Notes under the pieces: generated by a model | Database searches by the model: none | Seen by the model: the letters and a program-made list of their open reading frames with translations, nothing else | What the model was told of the DNA's origin: nothing | Translations under genes and position numbers: made by a program | Shown: positions 43,422 to 54,635 of the stretch, one piece after another | Layout: each line of letters starts with the position of its first letter | Numbering within the stretch: the stretch's first letter is position 1 | Assembly (NCBI RefSeq): GCF_042477335.2 | Contig: NC_091256.1 | Location: forward strand, 32,022,001 to 32,086,000 | Direction of reading: 5' to 3' | From: Ovis canadensis | Lineage: Eukaryota; Chordata; Mammalia; Artiodactyla; Bovidae | DNA length: 64,000 nt

Positions 43422-43738
43422 TTATTCTGTGCATGCTATGGCCAAGCACTGGGATATAGTACTGAGAAAAACACTACTGTTTGTCTGTTGGTCCCTTACC
43501 AAACAGAGCTTATAGTCTAGTAGAGGAGAAAAGTATTAGTCAAATAATTGCAGAAATGCACATATATTGCAACAATGATACATGATGTTTTGATGAAAAT
43601 GTTCATGGTGTTAATGATTAAAAGTTTCGTGGTGTTAAGGAAGCTTATATTCGGCAGGATCTGAAATTGTCAAGGAGATTGGGGAAGACTTCTCTAAAAA
43701 GATACTTGAATTGAGTTGTGAAGAAAATGAAGGGTTCT
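43410..43738 (-). repeat. L2 LINE 3' end
   Basis: Reverse complement: GAAAATATTTATTCTGTGCA, GGCCAAGCACTGGGATATAG, GAGCTTATAGTCTAGTAGAG, and GGAAGACTTCTCTAAAAAGA then TTGAATTGAGTTGTGAAGAA, the standard order of an L2 end. A BovB follows directly. Confidence 0.75.
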
Positions 43739-43750
43739 AGGGAGAAAAAA

Positions 43751-44251
43751 TTACGCTTACTCCTTGGAAAGAAAGTTATGACCAACCTAGATAGCATATT
43801 CAAAGGCAGAGACATTACTTTGCCAACTAAAGTCCATCTAGTCAAGGCGATGGTTTTTCCAGTAGTCATGTATGGATGTGAGAGTTGGACTGTGAAGAAA
43901 GCTGAGCACCGAAGAACTGATGCTTTTGAACTGTGGTGTTGGAGAAGACTCTTGAGAGTCCCTTGGACTGCAAGGAGACCCAAACAGTCCATTCTGAAGG
44001 AGATCAGCCCTTTGGCCACCTCATGAGAAGAGTTGACTCATTGGAAAAGACTCTGATGCTGGGAGGGATTGGGGGCAGGAGGAGAAGGGGACGACTGAGG
44101 ATGAGATGGCTGGATGGCATCACTGACTCGATGGACATGAGTCTGAGTGAACTCCAGGAGTTGGTGATGGACAGGGAGGCCTGTCGTGCCATGATTCATG
44201 GGGTCACAAAGAGTCAGACATGACTGAGTGACTGAACTGACTAACTGACTG
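43751..44251 (+). mobile_element. BovB LINE 3' end with internal deletion and 12-nt TSD
   Basis: Plus-strand BovB from TTACGCTTACTCCTTGGAAA to the ACTGACTGA tail. AGGGAGAAAAAA (43739-43750) and AGGGAGAAGAAA (44252-44263) flank it with one mismatch. The C-terminal frame is open over 43718-44026, but about 46 bp are deleted after GAGATCAGCCC (about 44011), removing the [14 protein letters not shown] stretch and shifting the frame. Downstream [16 protein letters not shown] is in another frame. Confidence 0.92.
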
Positions 44252-44263
44252 AGGGAGAAGAAA

Positions 44264-44473
44264 TGTGCTTAGTTGCTCAGGTGTGTCTGACTTTTTGAGA
44301 CTCCATGGACTGTAGCCTTCCAGGCTCCTCTGTCCATGGGGATTCTGCAGGCAAGAATACTGGAGTGGGTTGCCATTTCCTTCTCCAGGGGATCTTTCTG
44401 ACCCAGGGATCAACCCCAGGTTTCATTCAGTGCAAGCAGATTCTTTACCATTTGAGCCACCAGGGAAACCCAA
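44264..44473 (-). repeat. Bov-tA SINE abutting BovB
   Basis: Reverse complement of the SINE from GTGCTTAGTTGCTCAGGTGT to GAGCCACCAGGGAAACCC. It starts directly at the right target copy of the BovB. A short GAGCCACCAGCGAAGG stretch near 44608 may be a remnant of another SINE head. Confidence 0.9.
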
Positions 44474-44732
44474 TAAATAATTATTAAAAAATAAAAAGAA
44501 GGGAGGAGTCTAGAGAGAAAAGCATAGATTAATATCTTAAAATTATTATCTGGACTCACCATACATAAAATACTTTGTTCAGGCGAATGTAATTGCAAAC
44601 CTTCTATCTGAGCCACCAGCGAAGGAGAAATACAATATGCAAAAGCCTTGGATATGCAGATCTGATAAACCTGGGCTAGAGTGATATCAAGGGTGATCTT
44701 TCCTTAAGAAGTTCCTGAGAGATGAATTTGGA

Positions 44733-44761
44733 CAGTTCAATTCAATTGCTCAGTTTGTGTC
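44733..44761 (-). repeat. Remnant of a BovB or SINE terminus joined to L1
   Basis: The stretch ACAGTTCAATTCAATTGCTC followed by AGTTTGTGTC resembles the complement of the BovB end (GTTCAGTTCAGTCGCTCAGT...). It stops exactly where L1 sequence begins. Confidence 0.55.
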
Positions 44762-45134
44762 TAGATTCTGTATATATGCATTAGAAAACCATACGTATCT
44801 TTTTCTTCCTGACTTTTTTCACTCTGTATAAAAGGTTCTAGGTTCATCCACCTCATTAGAGCTGACTCAAATGCATTCCTTTTTATGGCTGAGTAATATT
44901 CCATTTTCTATATGTACCATCACTTTTTTATCCATTCATCTGTTGATGGACATCTAGGTTGCTTCCATTTTCTAGCAATTGTAAATAGCCCTGCAATGAA
45001 TAATGTCATACATGTGTCTTTTTCAATTTTGGTTTCCTCAGGGTATATGCCTAGGAGTGGGATTGCTGAGTCCTACGGTGGTTTTATTCCTAGTTTTTCA
45101 AGGAATCGCCATACCGTCTTCCATAGTGGCTGTA

Positions 45135-48100
45135 TCAGTTTGCATTCCCACAAACAGTGCAAGAGCGTTCCCTTTTCTCTGCATCCTCTCCAGTATTTAT
45201 GTTTGTAGACTTTTTGATAATGGTCATTCTGACCAGTGTGAGGTGATAGCTCATTGTAGTTTTGATATGCATTTCTCTAATCATGAGCGATGTAAAGCAT
45301 CTTTTCATGTGTTTGTTAGCCATCTGTATGTCTTCTTTGAAGAAATGTCTGTTCAGGTCTTTTTCCAATTTTTTAATTGTGTTGTTTGTTTTTCTGGTAT
45401 TGAGTTTTATGAGCTGCTTATATATTTTGGAAATTAATCCTTTGTCAGTTGTTTCATTTGCTATTATTTTCTCCCATTCTGAGGGTTGTCTTTTCATCTT
45501 GCTTATAGTTTCCTTTGCTGTGCAAAAGATATTATAAGTTTAATCAGGTCCCACTTGTTTACTTTTGTTTTTATTTCCATTGCTCTAGGAGGTGGGTCAT
45601 AGAGGATCTTGCTTTGAGTTATGTCATCGAGTGTTCTGCCCATGTTTTCCTCTAAGAGTTCTATAGGTTCTGGTCTTACATTTAGGTCTTTCCATCATTT
45701 TGAGTTTATCTTTGTGTATGGTGTTAGGAAGTGTTCTAATTTCATTCTTTTACATGTAGTTGTCCAGTTTTCCCAGCACCATTTATTGAAGAGGCTATCT
45801 TTGCCCCATTGTATATTCTTGCCTCCTTTGTCAAAAATAAGGCACCCAAAAGTGCACGGGTTTAATTCTGGGCTTTCTATCTTGCTCCATTGGTCAATAT
45901 TTCTGTTTTTGTGCCAATACCATACTGTCTTGATGACTGTAGCTTTGTAGTATAATCTGAAGTCAGGAAGGTTGATTCCTCCAGTTCCATTCTTCTTTCT
46001 CAAGACTGTTTTGGCTATTCAGGGTCTTTTGTGTTTCCATATGAACTGTGAAACTTTTTGTTCTAGTTCTGTGAAAAATGCCATTGGTAATTTGGTAGGG
46101 ATCACACTGAATCTATAGATTGCATTGGGTAGTATAGTTATTTTCACAATATTGATTCTTCCTACCCAAGAACACGGAATATCTTTCCATCTATTTATGT
46201 CATCTTTGATTTCTTTTGTTAGTGTCTTATAATTTTCAGTGTACAGTTCTTTTGTCTCCTTAGGTTTATTCCTAGATATTTAATTCTTTTTGCTGCAATG
46301 GTGAATGGGATTGATTCTTTAATTTCTCTTTCTGATTTTTCATCATCAGTATATAGAAATCCAAGTGATTTCTGTGTATTTTGTATTGTGCAACTTCACT
46401 AAATTCACTGATTAGCTCTAGTAATTTTCTATTACTATCTTTAGGGAATTCTATGTACAGTATCAGGTCATCTGCAAAAAGTGAAAGCTCTACTTCTTCT
46501 TTTCCAATCTGGATTCCTTTTATTTCTTTTTCTTCTCTGATTGCTGTATCTAGGACTTCCAGAAAGATGTTGAATAATAGTGGTGAAAGTGGACACCCTT
46601 GTCTTCTGCCTGATCTTAGGGGGAATGTTTTCAGTTTTCACCATTGAGAATAATGTTTGCTGTAGGCTTATCTTATGTGACCTTTACTATGTTGAGGTAG
46701 GTTCCTTCTATGCTCATTTTTGAAGAGTTTTAATCATAAATGTGTGCTGAATTTCATCAAAGGCTTTTCCTTAACTTTTGAGATGATCATATGATTTTTA
46801 TCTTTCAATTTGTTAATATAGTATATCACATTGATTGATTTTTGTATATTGAAGAATCCTTGCATCCCTGGAATAAACCCAATTTGATCGTGGTATATGA
46901 ACTTTCTGACGTGTTGCTGAATTCTGTTTGCTAAAGTTTTGTTGAGGATTTTTGCATCCATGTTTATCAGTGGTATTGGCCTGTAGTTTTCTTTTTTTAT
47001 ATTGTCTTTGTTTGGTTTTGGGGATCAGGGTGACAGTGGCCTCGTAGAATGAGTTTGGAAGTATTTCTTCCTCTGCAATTTTTTGAAACAGACTTAGAAG
47101 GATAGGCATTAGCTTTTCTCTAAATGTTTGATAGAACTCTCATATGAAGCCATCTGGTCCTGGGCTTTTGTGTTTTGGGAGATTTTTGATAACAGCTTCA
47201 ATTTTAGTGCTTGTAATTGGGTTGTTTATAATTTCTATTTCTTCCTGGTTCAATCTTGGAAGATTGAACCTTTCTAAGAATCTGTCCATTTCTTCCAGAT
47301 TATCCATTTTACTGCCATATAGTTCATAATAGTCTCTTATAATCCTTTTATTTCTGCATTGTCTGTTGCAACCTCTCCTTTTTCATTCCTAATTTTGTTG
47401 ATTTGATTCTTCTTTGTTTTTTCTTGATGAGTCTGGCTAAATGTTTGTCAATTTTATCTTCTCAAAGAACCAGCTTTTAGTTTTATTAATCTTTACAATT
47501 GCTTCTTTCATTTCTTTTTCATTTATTTCTGCTCGGATCTTTATGATGTCTTTCCTTCTACTAATTTTGGGCTTTTTTGTTCTTCTTTTTCCAGTTGTTT
47601 TAGGTGTAAAGTTATATTGTCTATTCGGTGTTTTTCTTGTTTCTTGAGGTAGGATTGTATTACTATAAACTTCCCTCTTAGAAGTACTTTTGCTGCATCC
47701 CATAGGCTTTAAGGTGTTATGTTTTCATTGTTATTTGTTTCTAGAATTATTTTGATTCCCTTTTTATTTCTTCAGTAACTGGTTGGTTGTTTAAGAATGT
47801 ATTGTTTAATCTGCATGTGTTTGTGTTTTTTAGTTTTTTTTCTTGTAATTGATATCTAGTCTCATAGCATTTGTGGTCAGAAAAGATGTTTGATATGATT
47901 TCAATTTTCTTAAATTTACTGAGATTTCATTTGTGATGCAAGATATGGTATGTCCTGGAGAATGTTTCATGTGCACTTGAGAAGAAAGTGTATTCTTCTG
48001 CATTTGGGTGGAATCTTCTGAAGATATCAATGAGATCCAGCTCATCTAAAGTATCATTTAAGACTTGTGTTTCCTTATTAATTTTCTGTTTTGATGATTT

Positions 48101-48554
48101 TTCCATTAGTGGGAATTGAGTGTTAAAGTCTCCTACTATAACTGTGCTACTGTCAATTTCTCCTTTTGTGTCTGTTAGTGTTTGTCTTATGTGTTGAGGT
48201 GTTCCTATGTTGGGTGCATAGATATTTACACTTGTTATATTTTCCTCTTGGATTGATTCTTTGATCATTATGTAGTGTCCTTCCTTATCTCTTGTAATGT
48301 ACTTTAAGTTCTATGTTGTCTGATGTGAAGATTGCTACTCCAGCTTTCTTTTGCTTCCCATTTGCATGGAATGTATTTCTCCATCCTCTCACTTTCAGTC
48401 TGTATGTGTCTTTAGGTCTGAAGTGGATTTCTTGGAGACAGCATATATGTGGGTCTTGGTTTTGTACCCATTCAGCCAGTCTGTGCCTTATGGTTGGAGC
48501 ATTTAATCCATTTACATTTAAAGTGATTATTGATATATATGTTCCTATTGCCAT
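45135..48554 (-). pseudogene. L1 ORF2 (endonuclease and RT), multiply frameshifted
   Basis: Starts at 48554 with MAIGTYISIITLNVNGLNAP, the conserved ORF2 N-terminus. The endonuclease shows CCLQEIHFRPKDTYRLKVRG, a frameshift near 48280, then VNIYAPNIGTPQ and VGDFNTQF. The usual SRIDHIL motif is altered to SRTYHIL, losing the catalytic Asp. In [22 protein letters not shown] is present and a one-base shift follows just before the AFD-type motif (about 46760). LFADDLILY with the catalytic Asp pair is at 46467-46478. The C-terminal part reads [20 protein letters not shown]. At least four lesions make it dead. Confidence 0.9.
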
Positions 48555-48611
48555 TCTCTTAATTGTTTGGGGTTGATTTTGTAGATATTTTTCTTCTCTT
48601 GTATTTCTTGA

Positions 48612-49453
48612 CTAGATAAGTTCCTTTAACATTTGTTGTAAAGCTGGTTTGGTGGTACTGAATTCTCTTAATTTTTACTTCCTTGAAAAGCTTTTTATTT
48701 CTCCATCAATTTTGAATGAGATCCTTGCCAGTTTCAGTAATCTTGGTTTTAGATTTTTTCCCCTTTCAGTACTTTAAATATATCCTGCCATTCCCTTCTG
48801 GCCTGCAGAGTTTCTGCTGAAAGATCAGCTGTTAAATGTCTGAGCTTTCCCTTGTATGTTACTTGTTGCTTCTCCCTGGCTGCTTTTAATATTCTTCCTT
48901 TGTGTTTAGTCTTTGTTAGTTTGATTAGTATGTGTCTTGAACTTGGTTGACTATTTCCTTTACCATTTTGGGGAAATTTTCAACTATAATCTCTTCAAAA
49001 ATTTCCTCATACCCTATCTTTTTTCACTTCTTCTTCTGGGACTCCTATAATTTGAATGTTGGTGTGTTTGATATTATCCCAGATGTCTCTGAGACTATCT
49101 TCAGTTCTTCTCATTCATTTTACCTTATTCTGCTCTTCAGAAGTTATTTTCATCATTTTATCTTCCAGCTTACTGATTCATTCTTCTGCTTCAAATATTC
49201 TGCTACTGATTTCTTCTAGAGTATTTTTAATTTCTATAATTGTGTTGTTTGTATGTTTATTCTTTCATTCTTCTAGGTCTTTGTTAATTGATTCTTGCAT
49301 TTTCTCCATTTTGTATTCAAGGTTTTTGATCATTGTTACTATCATTATTCTGAATTCTTTTTCAGGTAGTTTGCATATTTCCTTTTCATTTATTTGGACT
49401 TCTGTGTTTCTAGTTTGTTCCTTCATTTCTGTATTATTTCTCTGCTTTTTCAT
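48612..49453 (-). pseudogene. L1 ORF1 (RNA-binding protein) remnant
   Basis: Begins at 49453 with MKKQRNNTEMKEQTRNTEVQ and the start of the coiled coil (EKEICKLPEKEFRIMIVTMI), typical of ruminant L1 ORF1. After 62 codons a stop breaks it. Downstream the minus strand still resembles ORF1 to a TAG at 48612-48614 after LQQMLKELI. ORF2 starts about 58 bp further on, the usual short inter-ORF gap. Confidence 0.82.
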
Positions 49454-52222
49454 TATTTTCTTTTTTAACTTATTGTGTTTGAGATCTCCTTTTCACAGGC
49501 TTCAAGGTTGAATTCTTTCTTCCTTTTGGTTTCTGCTCTCTTAAGGTTTGCCCAGTTGTTTGTGTAAGCTTCATACAGGTTGAGATTTGTGCTGAGTTTT
49601 TTGTTTGTCTTTCCTCTGAAGGCAAGACTGAGTGAGGTGGTAATCCTGTCTGCTGATAATTGGGTTTGTATTTTTGCTTTGTTTGTTGTTTAGATGAGGT
49701 GTCCTGCCCAGGGTGCTGCTGGTGGTTGGGTGATGCTGGATCTTGTATTCAAGCGATTTCCTTGGTGTGAGTTCTCACTATTTGATACTCCCTAAGGTTA
49801 GTTCTCTGGTAGTCTAGGGTCTTGGAGTCAGTGCTCCCACTCCAATGGCTCAGGGCTTGATCTCTGGTCAGGAATGGAAATTCCACAAGTGGTTTTTTAT
49901 GGCATTAAGTAATATTAAAACAAATACCTAAAAATGAGAAACCAAAGATGAACCCCAGACAAATGGCAGTTACAAAATCAGGCATATAATAATTAAAATA
50001 ATGGAATATACACATATACATGTATATCCATAATTAAAATCAAAACAGTCCAACAAAAATAAAGTACAGTAGATTGATCTGGCAAACAAAGGAAATAAAA
50101 AATTATATTTACCAGTTAAGAACAAAACTAAATAAAGCACAAACTGGAAAACCAAACTAAAGCCAGGTGCCAAGTTGGGGGAAAAGCAATGAAAAAAAAA
50201 CTTACAAATATGTTCAGGGGAAAGGAGAGAAAGAAAAGAAAGAAGGAATAGATATGCAAAGTTTAACAGAGGTAGATGAAGAAGATTCATATACATTAAA
50301 GATAATTACAAGGGGAAAAGAACAGTAGGAAAGGCAAACAAAGGAATAAATGTTAAAAAGTATAATAAATTTAAAAAATTAAAATAAAAGAGAAAAGAAA
50401 AAAATGGAAGAAGAAAGAAAGGGAAAAAAAAAAAAGAAAATGCCACAGAACTGCAAAAGCCCAGTGTAGAGGCAGAAGTTTATAACAATAATAAAAAATG
50501 TGACTGAGGAAAAAAAAACCCAAAAGCTTAATTAGATTTCATAGTGCCAATAAAATTGACAGCTACAACCGAGATGGGAGGGGAGAAAAAAAGAAAAAAA
50601 AATCCAAAAGAATCTACAGAACAAGTCAAAACATAAGAATAACAAATGTTCTTGCATTACTGCTGTCAGAGTCCTTTCCCTCCCTGGGAGTTACAGTCCA
50701 CCTCACCTCCCTAGGATGCCCTCCAACACTGTGCTGGTCTCTGGACCTGCTGTGGGAGCAGCTCAGATTCTAATCTGGTCCTCCTCTGGTGTGTTCTTGC
50801 CTCCAACATCCACAGCTATCAGAATTAGTGTGCTTTCTATTGTGGGAGCTCTCAAAGTCCTTTTATATATTCCAGAGACACAGAGTCTGCCTAGTTGATC
50901 ATGCAGTTTTAATCTGCAGCTGTACAGCTGGTGGGAAGGTTTTGGGTCTTCTTCCTTAGCCACACTGCCCCCTGGGTTTCTACTGTGGTTTTATTTCCAC
51001 CTCTGCATGTGGGTCATCCACTGGGGTTTGTTCCTGAGGCTTCCCTTGAGGACTTGGGTCTGCCCCAGTGAGGGCCAGGTGTGGAGGTGGTGCAGTTGCT
51101 TTGGTGGGAGGGGTTCTGGCAGCACCAGGTACTCAGGGGAGTTGGTGGCTAGGGCAGCAGGAAATATAGTGCTCTGGAAGGGTATGGGAACCAGTATTGG
51201 CCAACGTGCTCCAGTATTCTTGCCTAGAGAACCCCCCTGATAGAGAAGCCTGGCAGGCCACAGTCCACAGGGTCACAGAGAGTTGGACATGAATGAAGCG
51301 ACCCTAATTGTGGGGACCCTGTTGGCGCCAAGTGTGCAGGGATACGAGCTGCCTCTTCTGCAGGAGTTATGGCCCTATCAGAGTCTTTTCGAGCCTCTTG
51401 TAACTGGCAATCAGAAGGCCTCTTTGACCAGTCTTTCTCCATAGCTCCACCCATTCAGGCACATAGAGGGGACCCCCCTGGCTGGGGTCCTACTCTGTAG
51501 ACCAGTGCATCAGGCACTTAAAGGGGCACCCTGTGTGGGGTTCTACTCTGTAGCTCAGTGAGTCAGGCGTTTGATGGGCCGGCCTCTGTATTGTTCAGCT
51601 GTCGTCGCTGGCGTGGGGGGAGAGAGGCTACAGTGATGGCTCCACCTGTTATGGGTGACTCAGCAGTATCACCTTGCTTCCATGGCTGCCGGGCTTTCCT
51701 CCACAGGCATTTCCCACCATAATCTCCTCCCTCACATCCCCTCGATCCGTCTCTCCACAGTCAGCAGCAGCCCTGCCCTGGGGTTGCTCCACAATCTCTA
51801 AACTGCAGCTCCCAGCTGCTGAGCCTTCCACGGAAACTATCCCTGTTTGGGGTATGTATGGCTGTGGCAAGGACTGTCTGATTCTCATTCCATTTAGGCT
51901 GCCGAGATCAGCTGTCTCACACTCAGCCTTAAATGTTTCTCCTCTGACTCAGACAATTGCCCTGATGTGGGGATCAGACCCCTGCTTCGGTTCCCCCACC
52001 CACTGAGGGCAGGTCCAGTCCTACTGACACTCCTGTTTTTCCCCCTAGTTCATCCTACCGAGTTTTGCATGGGTCTATATATTCTTTTCTGCTCGTCAGG
52101 TCTTCCTGTCCACTCTCAGCTGGTGTTCTGCATGCACTTCTGTGTCTGAAGCTGTATTCATGATGCATCCGTGGGGATAGATACTCCACATCCACCTACT
52201 CCTCTGCCATCTTGTTCTCTCC
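49454..52222 (-). promoter_or_regulatory. L1 5' UTR with internal promoter region
   Basis: About 2.8 kb upstream of ORF1. It holds a purine-rich A-tract part (about 49900-50650) and then, toward the 5' end, a GC-rich part (50660-52200) with a SINE-like stretch at 51203-51303. L1 transcription normally starts within the first bases of this UTR (family knowledge). No individual factor site is asserted. Confidence 0.7.
51203..51303 (+). repeat. SINE-like segment within L1 5' UTR
   Basis: GCTCCAGTATTCTTGCCTAG through CACAGTCCACAGGGTCACAG and AGTTGGACATGAATGAAGCG matches the 3' half of Bov-tA. It lacks head and tail. It may be a fixed part of the ruminant L1 5' UTR rather than a separate insertion. 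Confidence 0.75.
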
Positions 52223-52225
52223 AGC

Positions 52226-52340
52226 ATTGAAGGTTTTAAGCAAAGGGATGGCAGAATCAGGTCCATTTGACAAACATCACTTTGACTTTTCAGTGAGCAG
52301 CAAATTGGATAGGGATCAGAGTAAATATTGGTAGACCAAT
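52226..52340 (-). repeat. L2 LINE fragment at the L1 5' edge
   Basis: GAAGGTTTTAAGCAAAGGGA, TGGCAGAATCAGGTCCATTT and CATCACTTTGACTTTTCAGT parallel the reverse-complement L2 phrase GGATTTTAAGCAGGGG, CATGATCAGATTT and GATCACTTTGGCTGC. Confidence 0.55.
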
Positions 52341-53059
52341 TAGTTGACTGTATGATAAAAATTGAAATGTAATGCTTATTGTTGGTATAGAAAAGTGGCT
52401 ATAATAAAAAAAATTTTCTATTTTGGATCTTGCCTGTCCTGCTAACTTATGTAAAGTGAGTATAAAGCTGCATATGTATATGCAGCTCTTTTCAAGTATT
52501 AAATAGTAGACAGAACTAGAGAGAAGGAAAAGTGATGAAGCAAGCTTCTGAAAGGATGCAGGTCTCTAAATGCGGACACTTTCCTCGTGCAGGAAGCAGG
52601 GCTCAAACAGAGCAGTAGTCACACTGAACTGAGAGAGAAATAAGAGCTTGAGGCTGTTGAAGTGGCTGGAATTTGTAGGACAAGGTACCTGAGTAAATGG
52701 AGTTGTGCTCATTGGAATATAGTTAATGCCACTGAACTCTTATGCATGTTTTATCACAATAAAAAAAAAATACTGCTTCAGAAAGAAAGAAAGAAAAAGG
52801 AAATTGTGCAAAGGTTGGGTAAAGGTCACTAGAAGTCTGCCCTGGGACCTCACCCTGAGCCCTTAGGCCCAGGCTAAGTTGTATATGAATTTGGAAAATT
52901 CTGTAATACCTAAAAGAGTGACAGCTGAGGGGGTGAGAGCCAAATGGACATTTCAGGGTTGTACAATGCCAGGAGACACCTGAAGTCCAGTTTAGCCAGA
53001 GAAGGGACACTTAACAAGCTTCTCATGCATTTGGTGGAAGCCCACCAAGAGCCACATTT
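52341..53059. other. Unrecognised sequence, possibly L1 5' UTR
   Basis: Contains an A-run (52762-52771) with a short AAAG repeat just downstream (about 52780-52799). It may belong to the old L1 that follows, but no motif settles it. Confidence 0.35.
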
Positions 53060-53691
53060 TAGGAATGAGGACACTGGCACACCCAAGGGCTAAAATAAAA
53101 ACCAAAAGAAATTTACCTTAATAAAAACGTAAAACCAAGATAGATAGGTTCATCAAAAATTGCCAGCAATTTGTCTTCCAGAAGAAATCTGGACACAAAT
53201 TAAAAGAAACTAACATAACACAGAATCAATATAGCCTATTACATAAAATGTCTAACATAGAAAATAAATTTTCTAGGTTTGCAGGAAAACATGGCCTTCA
53301 ATCAAAAAATAAAATATGAGATCTCTCAGGTATTGGAATTAGTAGACAAAGACTTTAAAAGAGTTATAGATATATTCCAAGACAAAGTAAAAGACAGTTA
53401 TTGCGAGTAAAAACAAAAAGAATTCTTAATGTAGACATGGAAATTATAAAAAGGGAATCAAATGGCAAAATCTAGCTGAAAAATATAACATCTGAAATGT
53501 AATTTTAAAAGAAAACAAAACACCTAAAGGGCTTAACAGCAATATGAAGACAGCAAAAGAGTCAATAGATTTAAAGAGGATAAATACATATTATATGTTC
53601 TGGAAAACACAGAGAAAGAATTATAAAAAAATACAAAAAACAAAGCCGCAGTTACCTGTGGGACATTTGTAGAAGTCTGTGTGCATTTTAT

Positions 53692-53739
53692 GTGCTTCCC
53701 TGGTTGTTCAGCTGGGAAAGAATCTGCCTGCAATGCAGG
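53692..53739 (+). repeat. Bov-tA head fragment, head-to-head with next SINE
   Basis: Only the tRNA-like head is present: GTGCTTCCCTGGTTGTTCAG through CTGCCTGCAATGCAGGA. It is followed at once by a full SINE in the opposite orientation. Confidence 0.85.
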
Positions 53740-53946
53740 ATGTGAAAGTGGCTCAGTCGTGTCTGACTCTTTGCAACCCCGCGGACTGTAGCCCTCCAGC
53801 CTCTGTTGTCCATGCGGTTCTCCAGGCCAGAAGACTGGAGTGGGTTGCCATTCCCTTCTCCAGGGATCTTCCCAACCCAAGGATCAAACCCGGGTCTCCT
53901 GCTTTGCAGGTGGATTCTTTACTGTGTGAGCCACCAGAGAGGCCCC
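53740..53946 (-). repeat. Bov-tA SINE
   Basis: Reverse complement of the SINE: GTGGCTCAGTCGTGTCTGAC, CTGGAGTGGGTTGCCATTCC core, and complement head GAGCCACCAGAGAGGCCCC. With the head fragment at 53692-53739 it forms an inverted pair. Confidence 0.92.
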
Positions 53947-54141
53947 ATAGGGACTGGCAAAGGCGTCTTAAAAACATTTAAGAACATTTTCCTCGAAAGC
54001 TGCCCCGTGATTCCTTTCATCAATCACTGATCAGAAATTAATACTCTCAAGCTTCTTACATCAACCACTGGGAATTGATACTCAAGCTTTTTTTCAGTTA
54101 GGACATACCTACATGAAGAAAGAAAGAGCTTAACCAATATA

Positions 54142-54423
54142 AGCTGCTGCTGCTTCTGCTGCTAAGTCACTTCAGTCGTGTCTGACTCTGTGCAACCCCA
54201 TAGACGGCAGCCCACCAGGCTCCCCCGTCCCTGGGATTCTCCAGGCAAGAATACTGGAGTGGGTTGCCATTTACTTCGCCAATGCATGAAAGTGAAAAGT
54301 GAAAGTGAAGTCGCTCAGTCGTGTCCAACTCCTACCGACCCCATTGACCGCAGCCTACTAGGTTCCTCCGTCCATGGTATTTTCCAGGCAAGAGTACTGG
54401 AGTGGGTTGCCATTGCCTTCTCC
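54142..54423 (-). repeat. Bov-A2 SINE
   Basis: Full dimer in reverse complement: GCTGCTGCTGCTTCTGCTGC tail side, ATAGACGGCAGCCCACCAGG, linker AATGCATGAAAGTGAAAAGT, then CTCAGTCGTGTCCAACTCCT and GGGTTGCCATTGCCTTCTCC. Confidence 0.93.
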
Positions 54424-54635
54424 CAGTTCAATTCCTGGGTTGGGAAGATCCCCTGTAGAAGGGATAGGCTACCCACTCCAGTATTCAAGGGCTTCCCTGG
54501 TGACTCAGATGGTAAAGAATAGCCTCCAATTCAGGAGACCTTAGTTCAATCCCTGGGTTGGAAATATCCCCTGGAGAAGGGCATGGCAACCCACTTCAGT
54601 ATTCTTGCCTGGAGGATTCCATGGACAAAGGAGAA
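54424..54635 (+). repeat. Tandem Bov-tA pieces
   Basis: Two plus-strand partial SINEs in tandem: 54424-54487 (TTCAATTCCTGGGTTGGGAA to CACTCCAGTATTC, no head) and 54488-54635 (GGGCTTCCCTGGTGACTCAG to GAGGATTCCATGGACAAAGG, no tail). They form a head-to-tail composite adjoining the inverted Bov-A2. Confidence 0.88.

Larger units (their letters stand above)
44762..52222 (-). mobile_element. Ruminant L1 LINE, 5' end present, 3' terminus missing
   Basis: About 7.46 kb in reverse complement. The 5' end is at the right (complement of GAGAACAAGATGGCAGAGGA, the usual ruminant L1 start, near 52222). A long 5' UTR, ORF1, ORF2 and part of the 3' UTR follow leftward. It stops at CTAGATTCTGTATATATGCA, several hundred bases short of the normal terminus seen in the copy at 28445-29025. 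No poly-A tract and no target duplication were found, so the 3' end was probably lost by a later deletion. Confidence 0.9.

Noticed and set aside
45262..45537. Plus-strand frames across the L1 (45003-45437, 49056-49511 and others)
   Set aside because: Antisense to L1 ORF1, ORF2 and 3' UTR; hydrophobic because the complement of A-rich coding sequence is T-rich.
50660..52200. GC-richer stretch as a gene promoter CpG island
   Set aside because: It is the 5' UTR of the minus-strand L1 and has few CpGs.
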